A stretch of 64,000 nucleotides of DNA from positions 10,380,857-10,444,856 of the forward strand of contig NC_088178.1 in the NCBI RefSeq assembly GCF_028769735.1. The letters run 5' to 3'. Each line of letters opens with the position of its first letter. Position 1 is the stretch's first letter. The stretch is from Zonotrichia leucophrys gambelii. Taxonomy: Eukaryota > Chordata > Aves > Passeriformes > Passerellidae. Positions 26,390-38,007 of this stretch are shown here, piece after piece. The notes under the pieces were generated by a model that saw only the letters and a list, made by a program, of their open reading frames with translations, ran no database searches and was not told where the DNA came from. Made by a program: the position numbers and the translations under genes.

Positions 26390-28322
26390 CTGGATAGGTA
26401 ATAAAATGAACAGCAAATTAGAAAAAGTGTCATATAGGAACAAATCAAAATATTAAAATAAACATCTTTATTTTCTAACTTCTGAATTTAAAAATGGTTA
26501 TTTTTTTGTAAAGAAAGGGTAAAGTTTCAGAAAATGAGTTACACATTATCAATTATTGAATTATTTGAGCTGTAACACCCAAGATCAAGACAGGGAATGT
26601 AATTCACATCTATGCACTTTGGCAGTTTTGTGTTAGCGTTTATTTGGCGGTTTCTCCCAATCCATGACAAATGACATATGATAACCAGAGTGGTCTGAAA
26701 AGGGTTTTATTGAATTTGAATGCATATTTATTCTGGCCAATTAGCATAAACCTAAACCCCACAATAAAATATTTAGATATAGGCAGATTTCTATAATCAT
26801 TCTTTTAATACACTATCCTTAAATGAAGTATTTAATCTACAACTATATGTTAAACACTGTAACAATATGCTGCAAACACACAAAAGCTGAATAGAAATGC
26901 TTTGAAGTTTTTGTATTTTGTGCTCCCTACCAAAACATCAAAACTAAATTTACTTAAACTCTTATTTTTGGGGAAGAAACACTGAGTAATTCTGTGCTGT
27001 TCAAAACATATTTTGCAATGAAGTTGGGTCTTAGATCACATACAGTATAATTACGCAATGAAATCCATTAGAAATGCTAAGTATAATTTAACTGAGAATG
27101 GTTTAATTTAAAATTCTTCTAAATAATGTAGGCTAATCCTTATAGAGAGCAGAGGAAAAGAGATCAGTCAGGGTGGGGTTTTTTGTTTGTTTAAAAAAGA
27201 CATGCAAAAACTTGGGAAATACAGTGAGAGCTAAATCAAATTGGAATGCTACACATTACTTTATCAGGGATATTTAGTTTTAAATATATAGTGAATAATC
27301 CAAACTAGATTCTAATCCTTACATAGCGCAAATTCTAATCCTTACATAGAGCACAGATCAATTAGTATTTTCTGTTTTGTTGGGCACACAGAAACTTGCA
27401 TATATAACATGGCAGATTTCACATGCACATGGGGTGTTTTTGATTTGGTGATTGTGATCCACAGACTTAATTACAGCCCTTCCCATGTAATTCCCAACAG
27501 ATTCCCAATACATCTCATTTGGTGTAGTGGCCATTTTCTAGATTGCCTTTTCATTCATTTTATCCTCCACCTCTGTGTGTTATAGCACAGAAAGGACATC
27601 CTTTGAACATGAAAGCAAGCCACAGGCCAGATTTCTGCAGGGACTCTGGGGGGAGGAAAGGGCGGTAAATAAGAACAAAAGGAAATTATTTTTATAATGA
27701 GCAATCACTTTGAAATGTGAAGTGTAGCTGAATACTTCTTCAACTAACAAAGAATCTTAGTTTTATTGATCATCTTAAGAAGTAATTTTGTTTCTTTCAG
27801 CGCTAATTGTCACATGACAGTATGAAAGTAATTTTTTGTGTAGCACTCAAATTGTAGAAAACCATAGGTCATTCCTGCAGAGAACTTGCTTGTATTGTGG
27901 ATGGCATAAAAGCTGAGAATGCTTCTCAGCTCACTTGGGAAAACAAAGTGGAAACAAGACATTAAAAATGCGTTTGATGTTGACAGCAACAACCTTTGTT
28001 CACTGAAAAATCAAAAATTTACTCAAAATACAGATTGTGCTATCTAAACAAGTCCAAAATTTTCCTGGACTTTCAGTGTATCACAGATTTTAGTCTGTAT
28101 GTCTATTATTCCCATATTTGCAGTAATGTTCACAGTCTGAGTGTTGGAACACTCCCTTTTCAGGTGAGGTTTGTTTTATAGTTATTTTCTCCTAGGATAC
28201 CATTACTTAGCACCAGAGAAAAATGAGTTGGAGTATCATTGTTATTACTTTTGCCACCCTGTGGGACTTGTTGAGAGCAATTTCAGTACCTTTAGACCAC
28301 TAGGAATTTTACAGCATCCTAC
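26390..28322 (-). other. NTNG1: NTNG1 intron between the two linker exons
   Basis: At 1933 bp this is the shortest intron in the window. It has a gtagga donor and an acctatccag acceptor on the minus strand. It holds a 22-bp near-perfect tandem duplication at 27309-27353 and otherwise shows only AT-rich sequence. Confidence 0.8.
27309..27353. repeat. 22-bp near-perfect tandem duplication
   Basis: The segment attctaatccttacatag is repeated at 27309 and 27332, followed by cgca in the first copy and agca in the second. The copies are separated by a single A. Confidence 0.9.
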
Positions 28323-28388
28323 CTTGGTTTGGTTTAGAAACCTCAAGGGAAGAAATATTCGGCCATATCCTATCAAACTTTGGAGGAT
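28323..28388 (-). CDS. NTNG1: NTNG1 alternative linker exon 1 (unknown-domain, NPPKF...)
   Basis: This 66-bp cassette exon has phase 1 at both ends. With the preceding A it reads NPPKFDRIWPNISS and continues to LEVSKPNQ, leaving G. It corresponds to the first part of the netrin-G1 'unknown domain', a linker inserted between LE1 and the following domains in some isoforms. I recall the human version as NPPKFNRIW...SNPKQ, so only a few residues differ. PNISS is an N-glycosylation sequon in an otherwise Ser/Pro-rich, cysteine-free stretch. The minus-strand acceptor is tttttcctgatgcatgcag and the donor is gtagga. A UGCAUG hexamer ends three bases before the exon. Skipping preserves the frame. Confidence 0.95.
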
Positions 28389-28391
28389 CTG

Positions 28392-28397
28392 CATGCA
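28392..28397 (-). promoter_or_regulatory. UGCAUG hexamer adjacent to linker exon 1
   Basis: On the minus strand the acceptor reads gatgcatgcag, so TGCATG ends three bases before the exon. UGCAUG is the binding site of RBFOX splicing factors; binding upstream of or over an acceptor usually favours skipping. The hexamer is certain, but the regulation is inferred from position alone. Confidence 0.5.
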
Positions 28398-30504
28398 TCA
28401 GGAAAAATCAGGTTTTGTTATTTACATCTGTGATATTGTTCTAAACAGGCAAGCATATGGACAAAGACAGAGATTACACACAGCTATTACTGGACTAGTC
28501 TAAGTTGCACTAGAACAGAACATGACTCCACAGTGAACAAGAAAACAAGCAATTGATGATTCCCAAAACACCAAATGGACATAAAATACTGTGCATAACA
28601 ATTTCTCTTCTATGGCTTAAAATATAATTTTTCACGATGAGAAGATATCCTAGGCCAATATATATAGTTCTAACACCAGGAACAAAACAGGAACATATTG
28701 TGTTAAATCTGCTCTGCAGAGATAAAACGACAGTATCAGACAAATATGGACTTCTTACCAAAGACACATATCTTACTGTAACATCCTGTTTCAGGGCCTT
28801 TTGAGTGAATTACATATCTGTTATCAGAAGAAATATATTTACCAGTAGAGTGGGCCTCTTCTTTGGCTCTCACACTTTTGTGCGTTTCATCAATTTCCTA
28901 TCATCTGATATGTCTGCTGATATATTTTACAGCTTTATTTTTTTTTTGTCTTAACGTTAAATATCTAAGTTTCTTAGAAGTTTTGCAAAATGTGTTACTT
29001 GCATGAAGCATTTTGTGGGAGCAGTAGAATTAGCTGTGTCTCTTTAGATCTTCATCTCCTTTGATTAATATATTCTGGGGCTGGGGAAGTGAGGAATGCC
29101 AACCCTTAGCAGACTGGTGCTGGGTCTTGGAGCTGAAAGTGAAGGGGATGGGGTTCTGGGGAAGGAAAGAAAACTTGTTTCTCTGTTGCCATCTGCCTAG
29201 CTTTGAATATTAGACTTGGACCATGTTTTTATACTCTTTTCTGAGTACTGCAGTGGTTGTGTCTTGTCTGAACCAAACAGAATTCTTCTTAAGGGTCACA
29301 TCAGCCTTTGTCCCTGAAGTCCTCCCACACAAAGAACAATGAAAGAAAAGGATGGGGACCTGCACTGTGCCATTTGCTGTTAGGCAGTCTTCTGCAATTG
29401 AATGGGTCCAGTTGTAATTTAATCACACAATTACATCAGATTCTTGCATTTTTGTGCTTTTTCTTTACCAATCCAGAAAACAGAAGAAAGAAAAATGGAA
29501 CCAGTTAGGTAGATTCTCAAAGAGTCTACATATTGACTGACATTAACCTGCCTGTACAGGTCAGATCCACCAATTCCCACACATAGGAAGTGCAAGTGCC
29601 CCAGTCAGAGTGGATGACAAGAAGTATCTCCAAGCTGTCCCTAGGGAGGTGCTGTGGTAACCCTCACCCTTCCACTGACACACTGCTACCAAGCACCTGA
29701 CAGACCACCTTCCTCCTCATCAGACACTCACTGACAAATTACTTGCACAGTTAATTCCCTGTCAAATTTTGGTAGATTTAGGAACACTGAGACTTGACCT
29801 AAACATTTTAAAGTGACTGGACATTAGGCATAACACAAAAATCAGGAGTTAAAAAAGGAAAAGCAGTCATTATGGACTATGTTGTCCTGCTGTCTCCTGA
29901 GCTTTTTTTTTCTTTTAGCCATTGTGCAGCATCAGAGTTGTCACTGGGCACATTTCAGACTGGAGCTTCAAATATCCTACCTGTATTGTTGAGTACAGTG
30001 TGGTGTGCTATAAAAATCCATATGTATAGTGGTCTTCAACTGAAAAGGCCTAGGTATTACCAGAGGTAAAATTAATGGTTTCAAAGAACTTTGTAATGCC
30101 TTAGGACTAACCCTCTGGAATTTGTCATTTCATAAACTGTAAGTCCTATACAGTAAATCAGATACTTTACATAATCAAACTGATATAATCAGTAATATTT
30201 AATATATAATTTATCCTGATCATGATTTTTATAAGTAATATTATTCCTTGTAATGCAGAAAAAAAAAATTACATATTTTTTAGAAATTCTATAAATGCTA
30301 TAGATCTGTGCTTGTTTTAGCAAACTTAAAATGGAGGTTGTGACTTACTGCAAAATAATTAAAAATTCCCTAACCCTTTAAATTAGATAACACTGAACTG
30401 AGTTTCTTAATGGGCACCCAAAACAATAAAGTTGGAGTTTACAATGCCTGGAGATTACCATTTAAGTATTATTACTAGTGATTATTACTGGTTATTACTG
30501 CTAA

Positions 30505-30625
30505 TCATAACCATATTAGAAGGGACTTCTGGAGGTCATTTATTTCCACAGTTTGCTCATGGCAAAGTCAACTTTAAAGTTAGATGAGGTTGTTGAGGGT
30601 CATATCCAGCTGAAACCAGCTGCTG
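30505..30625 (-). mobile_element. CR1 LINE 3'-end fragment
   Basis: The plus strand carries the antisense CR1 3' end: aatcata, then agaagggacttctggaggtc, then gcaaagtcaactttaaagtt and gttgagggtcatatccagct. CR1 is the dominant avian LINE and is normally 5'-truncated like this copy. It supports an avian source and has the same orientation as NTNG1. Confidence 0.85.
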
Positions 30626-33600
30626 CTTGGCAATGTGGTTAATGCTCCTTAGACTTAATGCATCTGTCATGTGCTTTTTTCAATCTTTGGTTAAGAGGGT
30701 ATCTTTTACTCATATCCTTTATTCATGGCCTATATTTCCATCAAGATTACAGGTTTCTTGATAAAAGTCTCTTTTTGTATCTTTGAATGTTTTTTTAATG
30801 GCACTGACTTGAAATGTTTTATCTGAAAAGGTAGGTGAGAAGTCCAAGTCCAAGAATGTTGGATGTCATTCCCACATGTACATTGGAGCAGATGAGTCAT
30901 CCCTTGAACAGACACTGGGAAGATTCATTTAGCAGCTAGTTATTCTTTCACAGCAACCTGTGAAAATATTTCTAGTCCTTGGTGATTACCACCAAGGGCT
31001 TTATTTATAGAGGAGCTGACTAGATAAACCAATCTTTTCCAGAAGTTCCATGCCCGGAAAGTGCTTTTTGTAATTAGAGTCATTATTTACCAGAATAATA
31101 AATGAATCTTGGGGTAGGTATTCTATAATTCTATTCTATTTTAATCTACTGTAGACTATTCCATGACAGTTGTTCTGGGCAAACAAGGCTAAGAAATGTG
31201 AAAAGAGTTTCTAAATGTATGTTTGAGTGTTATTATTTAAAAGTGAAGCTACTGTAGGCATCTTTGAGAGTGGAGGTATGCAAGCTGTGTGACTGAGAAA
31301 AAAATCAGATATGACATTTTAAATTTACATTAGATATTTTTGCATCTTTAGTTACTATTGTTCCAAAGCCAATTACATGTAGAAAGTAACTACTGAAAAA
31401 AAATTAATTTTCTGAAGTAAGAAAAAACTTACTGCATTATGTTTATTAGATGTATGATAATTTCCTTTTTCTCCTCCCAGTCTTTTTTTTTTTTAATTTC
31501 CTTCCTGACATACTGTATCAGAACTACTTCCAATATTAAATGAAGAAAATCTGCCTGAAATATTCACTGGAAGTCAATCTGCACCATGGGCTCTATCATG
31601 GTTTCAAATGGGGGAAATAAAGGAAATGAATGGGGAGTTTCAGCCTAATTCCAACCTGACAGCTGCACATGAAAACAACCTGTCACGATCTTGGCAGAAA
31701 TTAATGGGCATTTTGTTGGTTTCTCACTCCAACCAAGTACTGAGCTGGCAGTAAAAGGAAAGTGCATTCCCAGAGAGAGGGGCTGTCCCTGCTCAGGGAT
31801 GAGGGCAGAGGTGATGGAGCACAGAATTCTCTGCTGCAGCCAACAGTGCCTGATCCCCTCCTCAGGTGATCCTGCAGGCCCAGCCCACAGACAGTGCAGT
31901 TGCTGGAAATTACTACCCATAAATCTCCAAGTCTTAAATAATGCTCACTAGTGGCAGACAGGGAGCACTTGTGTTGGCAACTATCGTTATTAATTTAATT
32001 TTTAATAACAATAAGGAACCCCAGTGAGATATGCTGATTAAGATGTTTTCTAACTTTCTTTCAATTAAAAAAAAATTAAAAATGTATCAGTATAAACTTA
32101 ATGATTCAGTAGAACTTCATGTCTTTAGCCACAGAAAGCTGGCCTTGCTGCTACCTATTTTAAACCATGAGTAGGCAGCAGTAAATATCTGTTCGCAATT
32201 AGAGATGCCTGCTGAGGACAGTGGACTTATTACAGTTATTTTAGGTGCTAATATTGAACAAAAAAATTAGGATTGTTAAGAAATAATGCTCACTGAAATC
32301 ACTGGCAGATTTAGTAGCTGCTGGAGTAACCAAGTGTGTTTATATCAGGTTATATTCCACCATTTCTTGCAATCATCATGTCATTGTTACAGCATTTCTA
32401 TCTCCTTTGGTCTTTTGGAAGCTATGATAATCTGCCTCACATAAAATTTGCCTTTTAGCATTTTCATTAAACTGCAAAATCTAAATCACTGAAAGAGAGA
32501 AATGCTGATTTTTTTTTATCAACCCTTTATTAAGTTAAAAAAATAGTAGGCCAATATTAGGCAATCTTTCTTGGAGCAATGTAGGAAGTTTCATACCTGT
32601 TCCTTTGAAGAAAGGAGAATTCTGCATAAATGTGAAGATGTGGTTGTTTTATGGTAGCTCCTCAGCCATAACAGCTTTTATAACTGTTGGAAGAATTTAA
32701 ATGTAATTAGTCCTTAATGTGTCCACTTGCAGAGTAAAAAGAAAGTGATCTTTTCAGAGGATTAAAAATAATCCAAGGATCCATCTCGGGAAACCTTCAG
32801 ATATCAGAAAAAATATACCACTGATTTGAACAAATTTTTGGCTGATTCTCAAAACAGTGAGGGCTGAGGGAATTCTTCAATTTTAAGTATTTCCATTAAA
32901 ATGTTTATGGAAGTGCACAATGAATGCCAGTATTTTTGGAATGAAACATTTAGGTACTTTGTCATCAATTACTTTGTTGATTGTTTGCAGGGGTTGTGTT
33001 CTTATTTTTTATTTTGACTGGTTCTGCTTTTTCCTGTAAAAATGTTAAAATTGTCTGATCACATGGAATTACTGTGCAGTAATTCACAACTGATGAACAG
33101 TAAATCAAGATTTTAATTTTTTTTAAATCACTATGCTGATTTGGAAACCTCATTCTTTGCTTTAGTCAGTGAAATAAACTTATGTGTTAAGGAACAGAAA
33201 GAAAAAGATGAAAGGGTAACACAGAAATGCATTTTTTTCCCTTTTTTCTGACTATTTCTCCCCAAGTTTTATAGATAATTAGATTTTAAAATATCTTTTT
33301 GGGTCATCTCTACTCTCTGTAAACTTCCCTGAGTAACTGAGCTCAACATGCATATAACAAGTGCCATGTGCTTTGCATGGGTACCATGGTACATATTGAA
33401 ATGTTGCCATCTTATTTTCTAGAGTATCCTATCACTAGATTATTTATTAATGGTTAAAAGAAAGATAATTATGAACTGAGTAGTTCTCTATATATTGCAG
33501 CACATTAAAAAGCATTGAAAACACTGTGTTTTCAGATTGATAGACTGATTTTAAATAACTCAAGATGATGGTGCAAAACCGGGAAGAGGAATGAGAAACA

Positions 33601-36600
33601 AGTCTAAACTGTCAGTGGCTGTGTCTGACACTGCTGAGCACAGCTCTTCTTATCTGTTAAAATTGGTGGATCTGGCAAAAGCAAAACTGAAACAAAGGCT
33701 CCCCCAAATCCCACCCAAGGACCTGGCAGTGCTCCCTGGGCAGCACTGGTGGTTTCTGACCCTGCCCTTGAAATCACTTGATTTATTTATGTCTTTGTCA
33801 CAGCAATTTTAGCAAACAGGCAGTTTCTGCTCTGTGCTGGGCTCAGTTCTGCTTCCTCACCTTCGAGGGTCACACCCTAGCTATAGAGCAGGAAACTGCC
33901 TTTGTTGGGACTCCTACCAGGTACAACTATCTGTAATGGAATTATTTGGAATGTAAATTTCTCTCAGATCCAGTATTCACATGAGCACATCATACCACAA
34001 AGGCCGTTTGTATTTTCTTTCAGCTCAGTAATGTTTTAATATAGTGTAAAATTGAAATTTTAAAGCAAAAGATTCCAAGAGCTTCAAAGCATTAACGGAG
34101 GGAAAACAACTACTGGCTTGATATTATAATCAGTTATCTAGATAAGGTGATTGCCTTAGACTGGAAGCCTGATTAACAACATTATTTATTAGAAGGTCAG
34201 ATTTGGATAAAATTAAATTGAAATGAGAATATTTTGCTTATATGTCCAAACTAATAGATACAGTCTGAAGACAATATTTGAATGCTTTAAGGAGATAAAT
34301 ATCTTAATGGTCCCTCAACAGTACAGCTTTCTGTAAAACTTGACCTCAAATAATGATAAAAAAGTAATGTACAACCTAGTTATGCATGTTTATGCCCTGC
34401 TGACATGTCTTGGGTATAGACTCTAGTCTAGAGCTTGGCATGGTAATGGCTTTGCTCACACAACTGAAGATTTAATAAGAGAACTTCTTGGTTACTGCAA
34501 AAGGGCAAAAATCGGGTCCAAAATACTTTGTGTTGTTATTAAAAAAGAAAAGAAAATCCACTAGTATTTACTCTCACCTCCTTTTAAGATATCTATTACC
34601 ACATTAGAATTTCATTACAAATGTGAAAAACAAACAAAGCTACACTCATCCAGACACTATTTTAGCTCCAGAAAAATACCTATGAGATTTTTCAAGGTTA
34701 AGAAAACAATAAAATAAGAAAGTGCCCATTCAGTCTTTTTTTTTTTATTACTTCATCTTGCATTCATTATCATTAAAAAAAATGTTATCTTAATTTAAAA
34801 TTGACTATAAGGAAGAACAAAAACATAGAGAACAAAGCAGAAAATATTGTTTGGTTATTGTGATTGCATCTTGCACTTGGGTGCATGGTCTGTCTCTAAA
34901 CTCTGACTCATCTGCCAGCAGCAGGCTTTAAGGTGATAATCGCCCACACAGAGCTATTTGCACATCATGTCTATCTTATCCTCTATCTAATTATACCCTC
35001 TGTAACAAACTGTTTAGCATAATTAGTGGAGTTATGCTTTGCAAAAAAAAGAAGCAATAGTTTAGAAGATTCAACTTTTTGAAGGCATCCATGTACAGAT
35101 TAGTAGTGATGGTATTTCATCACAATAATGAACATTTTGATGCACTGGTCTATGTAAAATTTGTACAATCATTATTTTAGCAAGTAAAATAATGCAGTTT
35201 TCAGGATATTTACATACTATATATAAGCATTGATTAAAATTATCAAATGGTTTTGGGACTCATTAATTGCTAACACTTTCACCAGTATTTTTTCAGACAT
35301 GGCTGAAAAATGCTGAAAGAGCCAGCACTGCAATCAAGAATGCTGGAAATGATCAGAGAACCTATTATTCAACTGATAGACAACAGCAGGTACAAATGAC
35401 CTTAATGGGAAAGCTCTGGGTTGTTGTTTTTGGGTTTTTTTTTTTGTTTGCTTTGTTTTCTTCTAGATGATCAGAAAGGATGTTTACTAATGACCACTGG
35501 TGTTTTTTTGTGTTCAAATTTTAGTGCTAAGCTGCTTTAATACAAAATCCTTTGAGGTAAAAAAAAAAAAGGAAAAAAGAGAATAATACATATATGTGCA
35601 CACAGGTGAATATATTTTATTATTTGCATGCTTTCATTGCAGTCTCAAAAAAGTGTTAAATGAGCATTGCTTGAGGTGGCATCTTCTTTGCATGCTGGAA
35701 ATTTAGTGTTTCTGACTCCCCTGCCCCAACCCCATCCTCTTTATAAACTAGAAAAATCTGGGAGCACACAAAAGCCAATACCCCCCTGTAGGTGTTTGCT
35801 GCCAGGTAAAATGAAACCCAAACTGTATCTCCTGAGAGTAACTTCCTGCCCCCAGATGGGGAAAAACTCTGCTGATACGAAAACAAATACTGTGTTAGCA
35901 TAGGCAAAACAAAAATCATGCAGAATCCATTAAGGCAGCCACGACTAATTAATCTTGTTTGGTTTTGTGTGTTAATTGGACTTCTGTTAAATTCTATTTG
36001 AGAACAGGATAAATTTATGGATTCTATCCTTGTTTAACAAAAATTCTGCTATTCCTATGTTATAGAAGAGGTGTTCAGAACATTAAGCAAGTAGACTTAT
36101 TTCTCCCCTGAGATATTTAAGAAAAATCACATGGAAAAAACAAGCAGAGTATCAGTATTTACTTGTGCTCATGAAGAGATGCTCATACTTCACCCTTTTC
36201 AGGTAGACAAAGAAACATGTCGAATTCTACCACATATTATCCCAAGACATTAACAGCAGACTAAAGATAAAACACAGATTTGCATAAACTCTTGTATTTC
36301 CTATAGAATGTTAAACAGAATTTTCTCTGTCTGTAATAAATAAACTGTACCAATTATCCCAGTGTAAAATACAAAGAGGTCAACAATGCATCCTTTCAGC
36401 TCACCATAGTTCAAAAGGTATTTGAGTTTCCCTATTAAGTTTTCAAAGGCCAACATCTGCTGATGCTCAGAAATGGTAGATGTGGTGACGAAGGCTGTAT
36501 GGAGGGTGAAGCGAAAACACAACCATATAGACCATGCAACACAGTAGTACTAAGAAACTATAGCACAATCAAACTCCAAAGAACTATTTCCCATTCATCC

Positions 36601-37248
36601 CATTTCTGTTATTAACAGCAGGAGTATTTCTGAGAATGGTGACATAAACTTATTCTCTTTCATTTAGTTAATTTTTTTTTGTAATGTATATATGTATAAA
36701 CACAAAGTTTTGAAAATAGCACATCGCTATGAATCTGCAGGCGTGCAAATACCAGAGCAGACACTAGAGAAGGAAAATGACATTATTAAGATTGAAGGCT
36801 TTCATTTGCACATTATTGTCATTGATGCTGTTGTTCTATTTAAAGCAGAAAACAGATGCTGTGGCATTCAGCTGCTAATGCTGCTTGCACTTGCAAGGGA
36901 GATAGTTTTGATGGCATTTAACTTGCCTGTCTAGAGCTTGACAAATCAGTGCTATTCATCAGCTTAAGTAAACTGAATTGATTAAAAATTTATAGTCCTG
37001 ACCCTGCATCATATGAAGTGAGACAGTTTTACCCAAATTGTGAAAAACTTTTCACTTGGGTATCAGGTATGGCAAATTACTTTTAACAACTGTGGTATTT
37101 TAGAACTGTGATTGTCCCGTATTATGCAAGTTGTGCCCAAACTATCTGCAAAGCTAAGGCTGTGGGGAATATTCTTTCCTTGAGCCACAGCGGGATCCCA
37201 TTTCTCCCTCCCTGCTTTATTGGCAATTAACTAACGTGCCATGACTGT

Positions 37249-37303
37249 GTGCACTGCTCAGCTGTGGAGCTCAGCCGAGGCTCACAGCTCAGCTGCTGTG
37301 CAC
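37249..37303. repeat. Imperfect 55-nt hairpin
   Basis: The ends gtgcac at 37249 and 37298 pair with each other. Inside are gct/agc, agctgtg/cacagct, gag/ctc and an apical ctc-agcc-gag. The stem is interrupted by small internal loops, a shape similar to a short microRNA precursor. Because the arms are also rich in agctc words, part of the pairing could be low-complexity chance. Confidence 0.5.
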
Positions 37304-37980
37304 TTGGTCTCTCCACATGTTTTGTTTAAGTAATCATCTCTTTCATTGATATAGTAGTTCTTTATGTAACGGTGTCATGGTTTTGTTATAGTTTGAGTTG
37401 CATTTTGGTACTTTGATTACATACAGGAAAGCATTTTTCTGTGAAGGAACACAATTCTATTTATTTTGTGGAGTAAAGCCGAGTTCAAAGCCTGCTAGAG
37501 TTAATGCAGATTCCAGCAGATACGCTGCATTTGCTAATCTACTTCATAGAAATGAAAGCTATTCCATTTATAAACTTTTCCATTTGCTCTTTGAATTTAC
37601 ACACACATATACATACATGAAAATTATTGGTCCTATACTTCTGTTATTAGCAAACACTTTTCTTCAAAATGCTCAACAAATATTTTCTCTGCAACAGTAT
37701 CTTAATTCTTTGTGTCACACTAGTTGTATAGGACTCGGTGCTCATCTGCTGATAAGATCGATCAGAAAATCCGGGGCTGAATGCAGATGTAAGGAGTGAC
37801 ATTGTCTCTGACCACATAATAACAGTTACATGTTAATGCCAGAGAGGAAGGCCAATAAACAGCCCCTGCACCACAGGGCATGCTGTCAGAGAAACATTAT
37901 CTACACCAGAAAGGGATGTTGGGAAATCAGATCCATGAAGCTGAATGACAATGCAGAACAATACTGGTTTTATTACTTAC

Positions 37981-38007
37981 TACCAATACTGGAAATACTG
38001 GGTATAC
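37981..38007 (-). CDS. NTNG1: NTNG1 27-bp microexon (IPSISSIG)
   Basis: This exon is too short for an ORF search and was found by looking for the peptide that follows LE1 in known netrin-G1. Minus-strand sequence is tttctttctctgcag, then 27 bases, then gtaagtaata. With the T left by LE1 it reads C-I-P-S-I-S-S-I-G and leaves one base (A). Both splice sites are strong, with a long pyrimidine tract and a UGC just before the acceptor AG, a context often seen at neuronal microexons. The first two bases (GT) complete the eighth cysteine of LE1, so the exon appears structurally required. The leftover A gives Asn when joined to LE2 (NCEC) or to the first linker exon (NPPK). The match to mammalian netrin-G1 peptide is complete at the residues I recall. 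Confidence 0.95.

Larger units (their letters stand above)
28389..37980 (-). other. NTNG1: NTNG1 intron between the microexon and linker exon 1
   Basis: This 9592-bp intron has a gtaagtaata donor and a gatgcatgcag acceptor on the minus strand. It contains a CR1 3'-end fragment (30505-30625) and an imperfect hairpin at 37249-37303. A 12-bp palindrome gtaccatggtac lies at 33381-33392. A GC-richer patch at about 31740-31900 is unrecognised. I see no further cassette exon. Confidence 0.8.

Noticed and set aside
37398..37799. 133-codon plus-strand open frame
   Set aside because: AT-rich, low-complexity translation with no domain; it is opposite in strand to the gene and overlaps ordinary intron.
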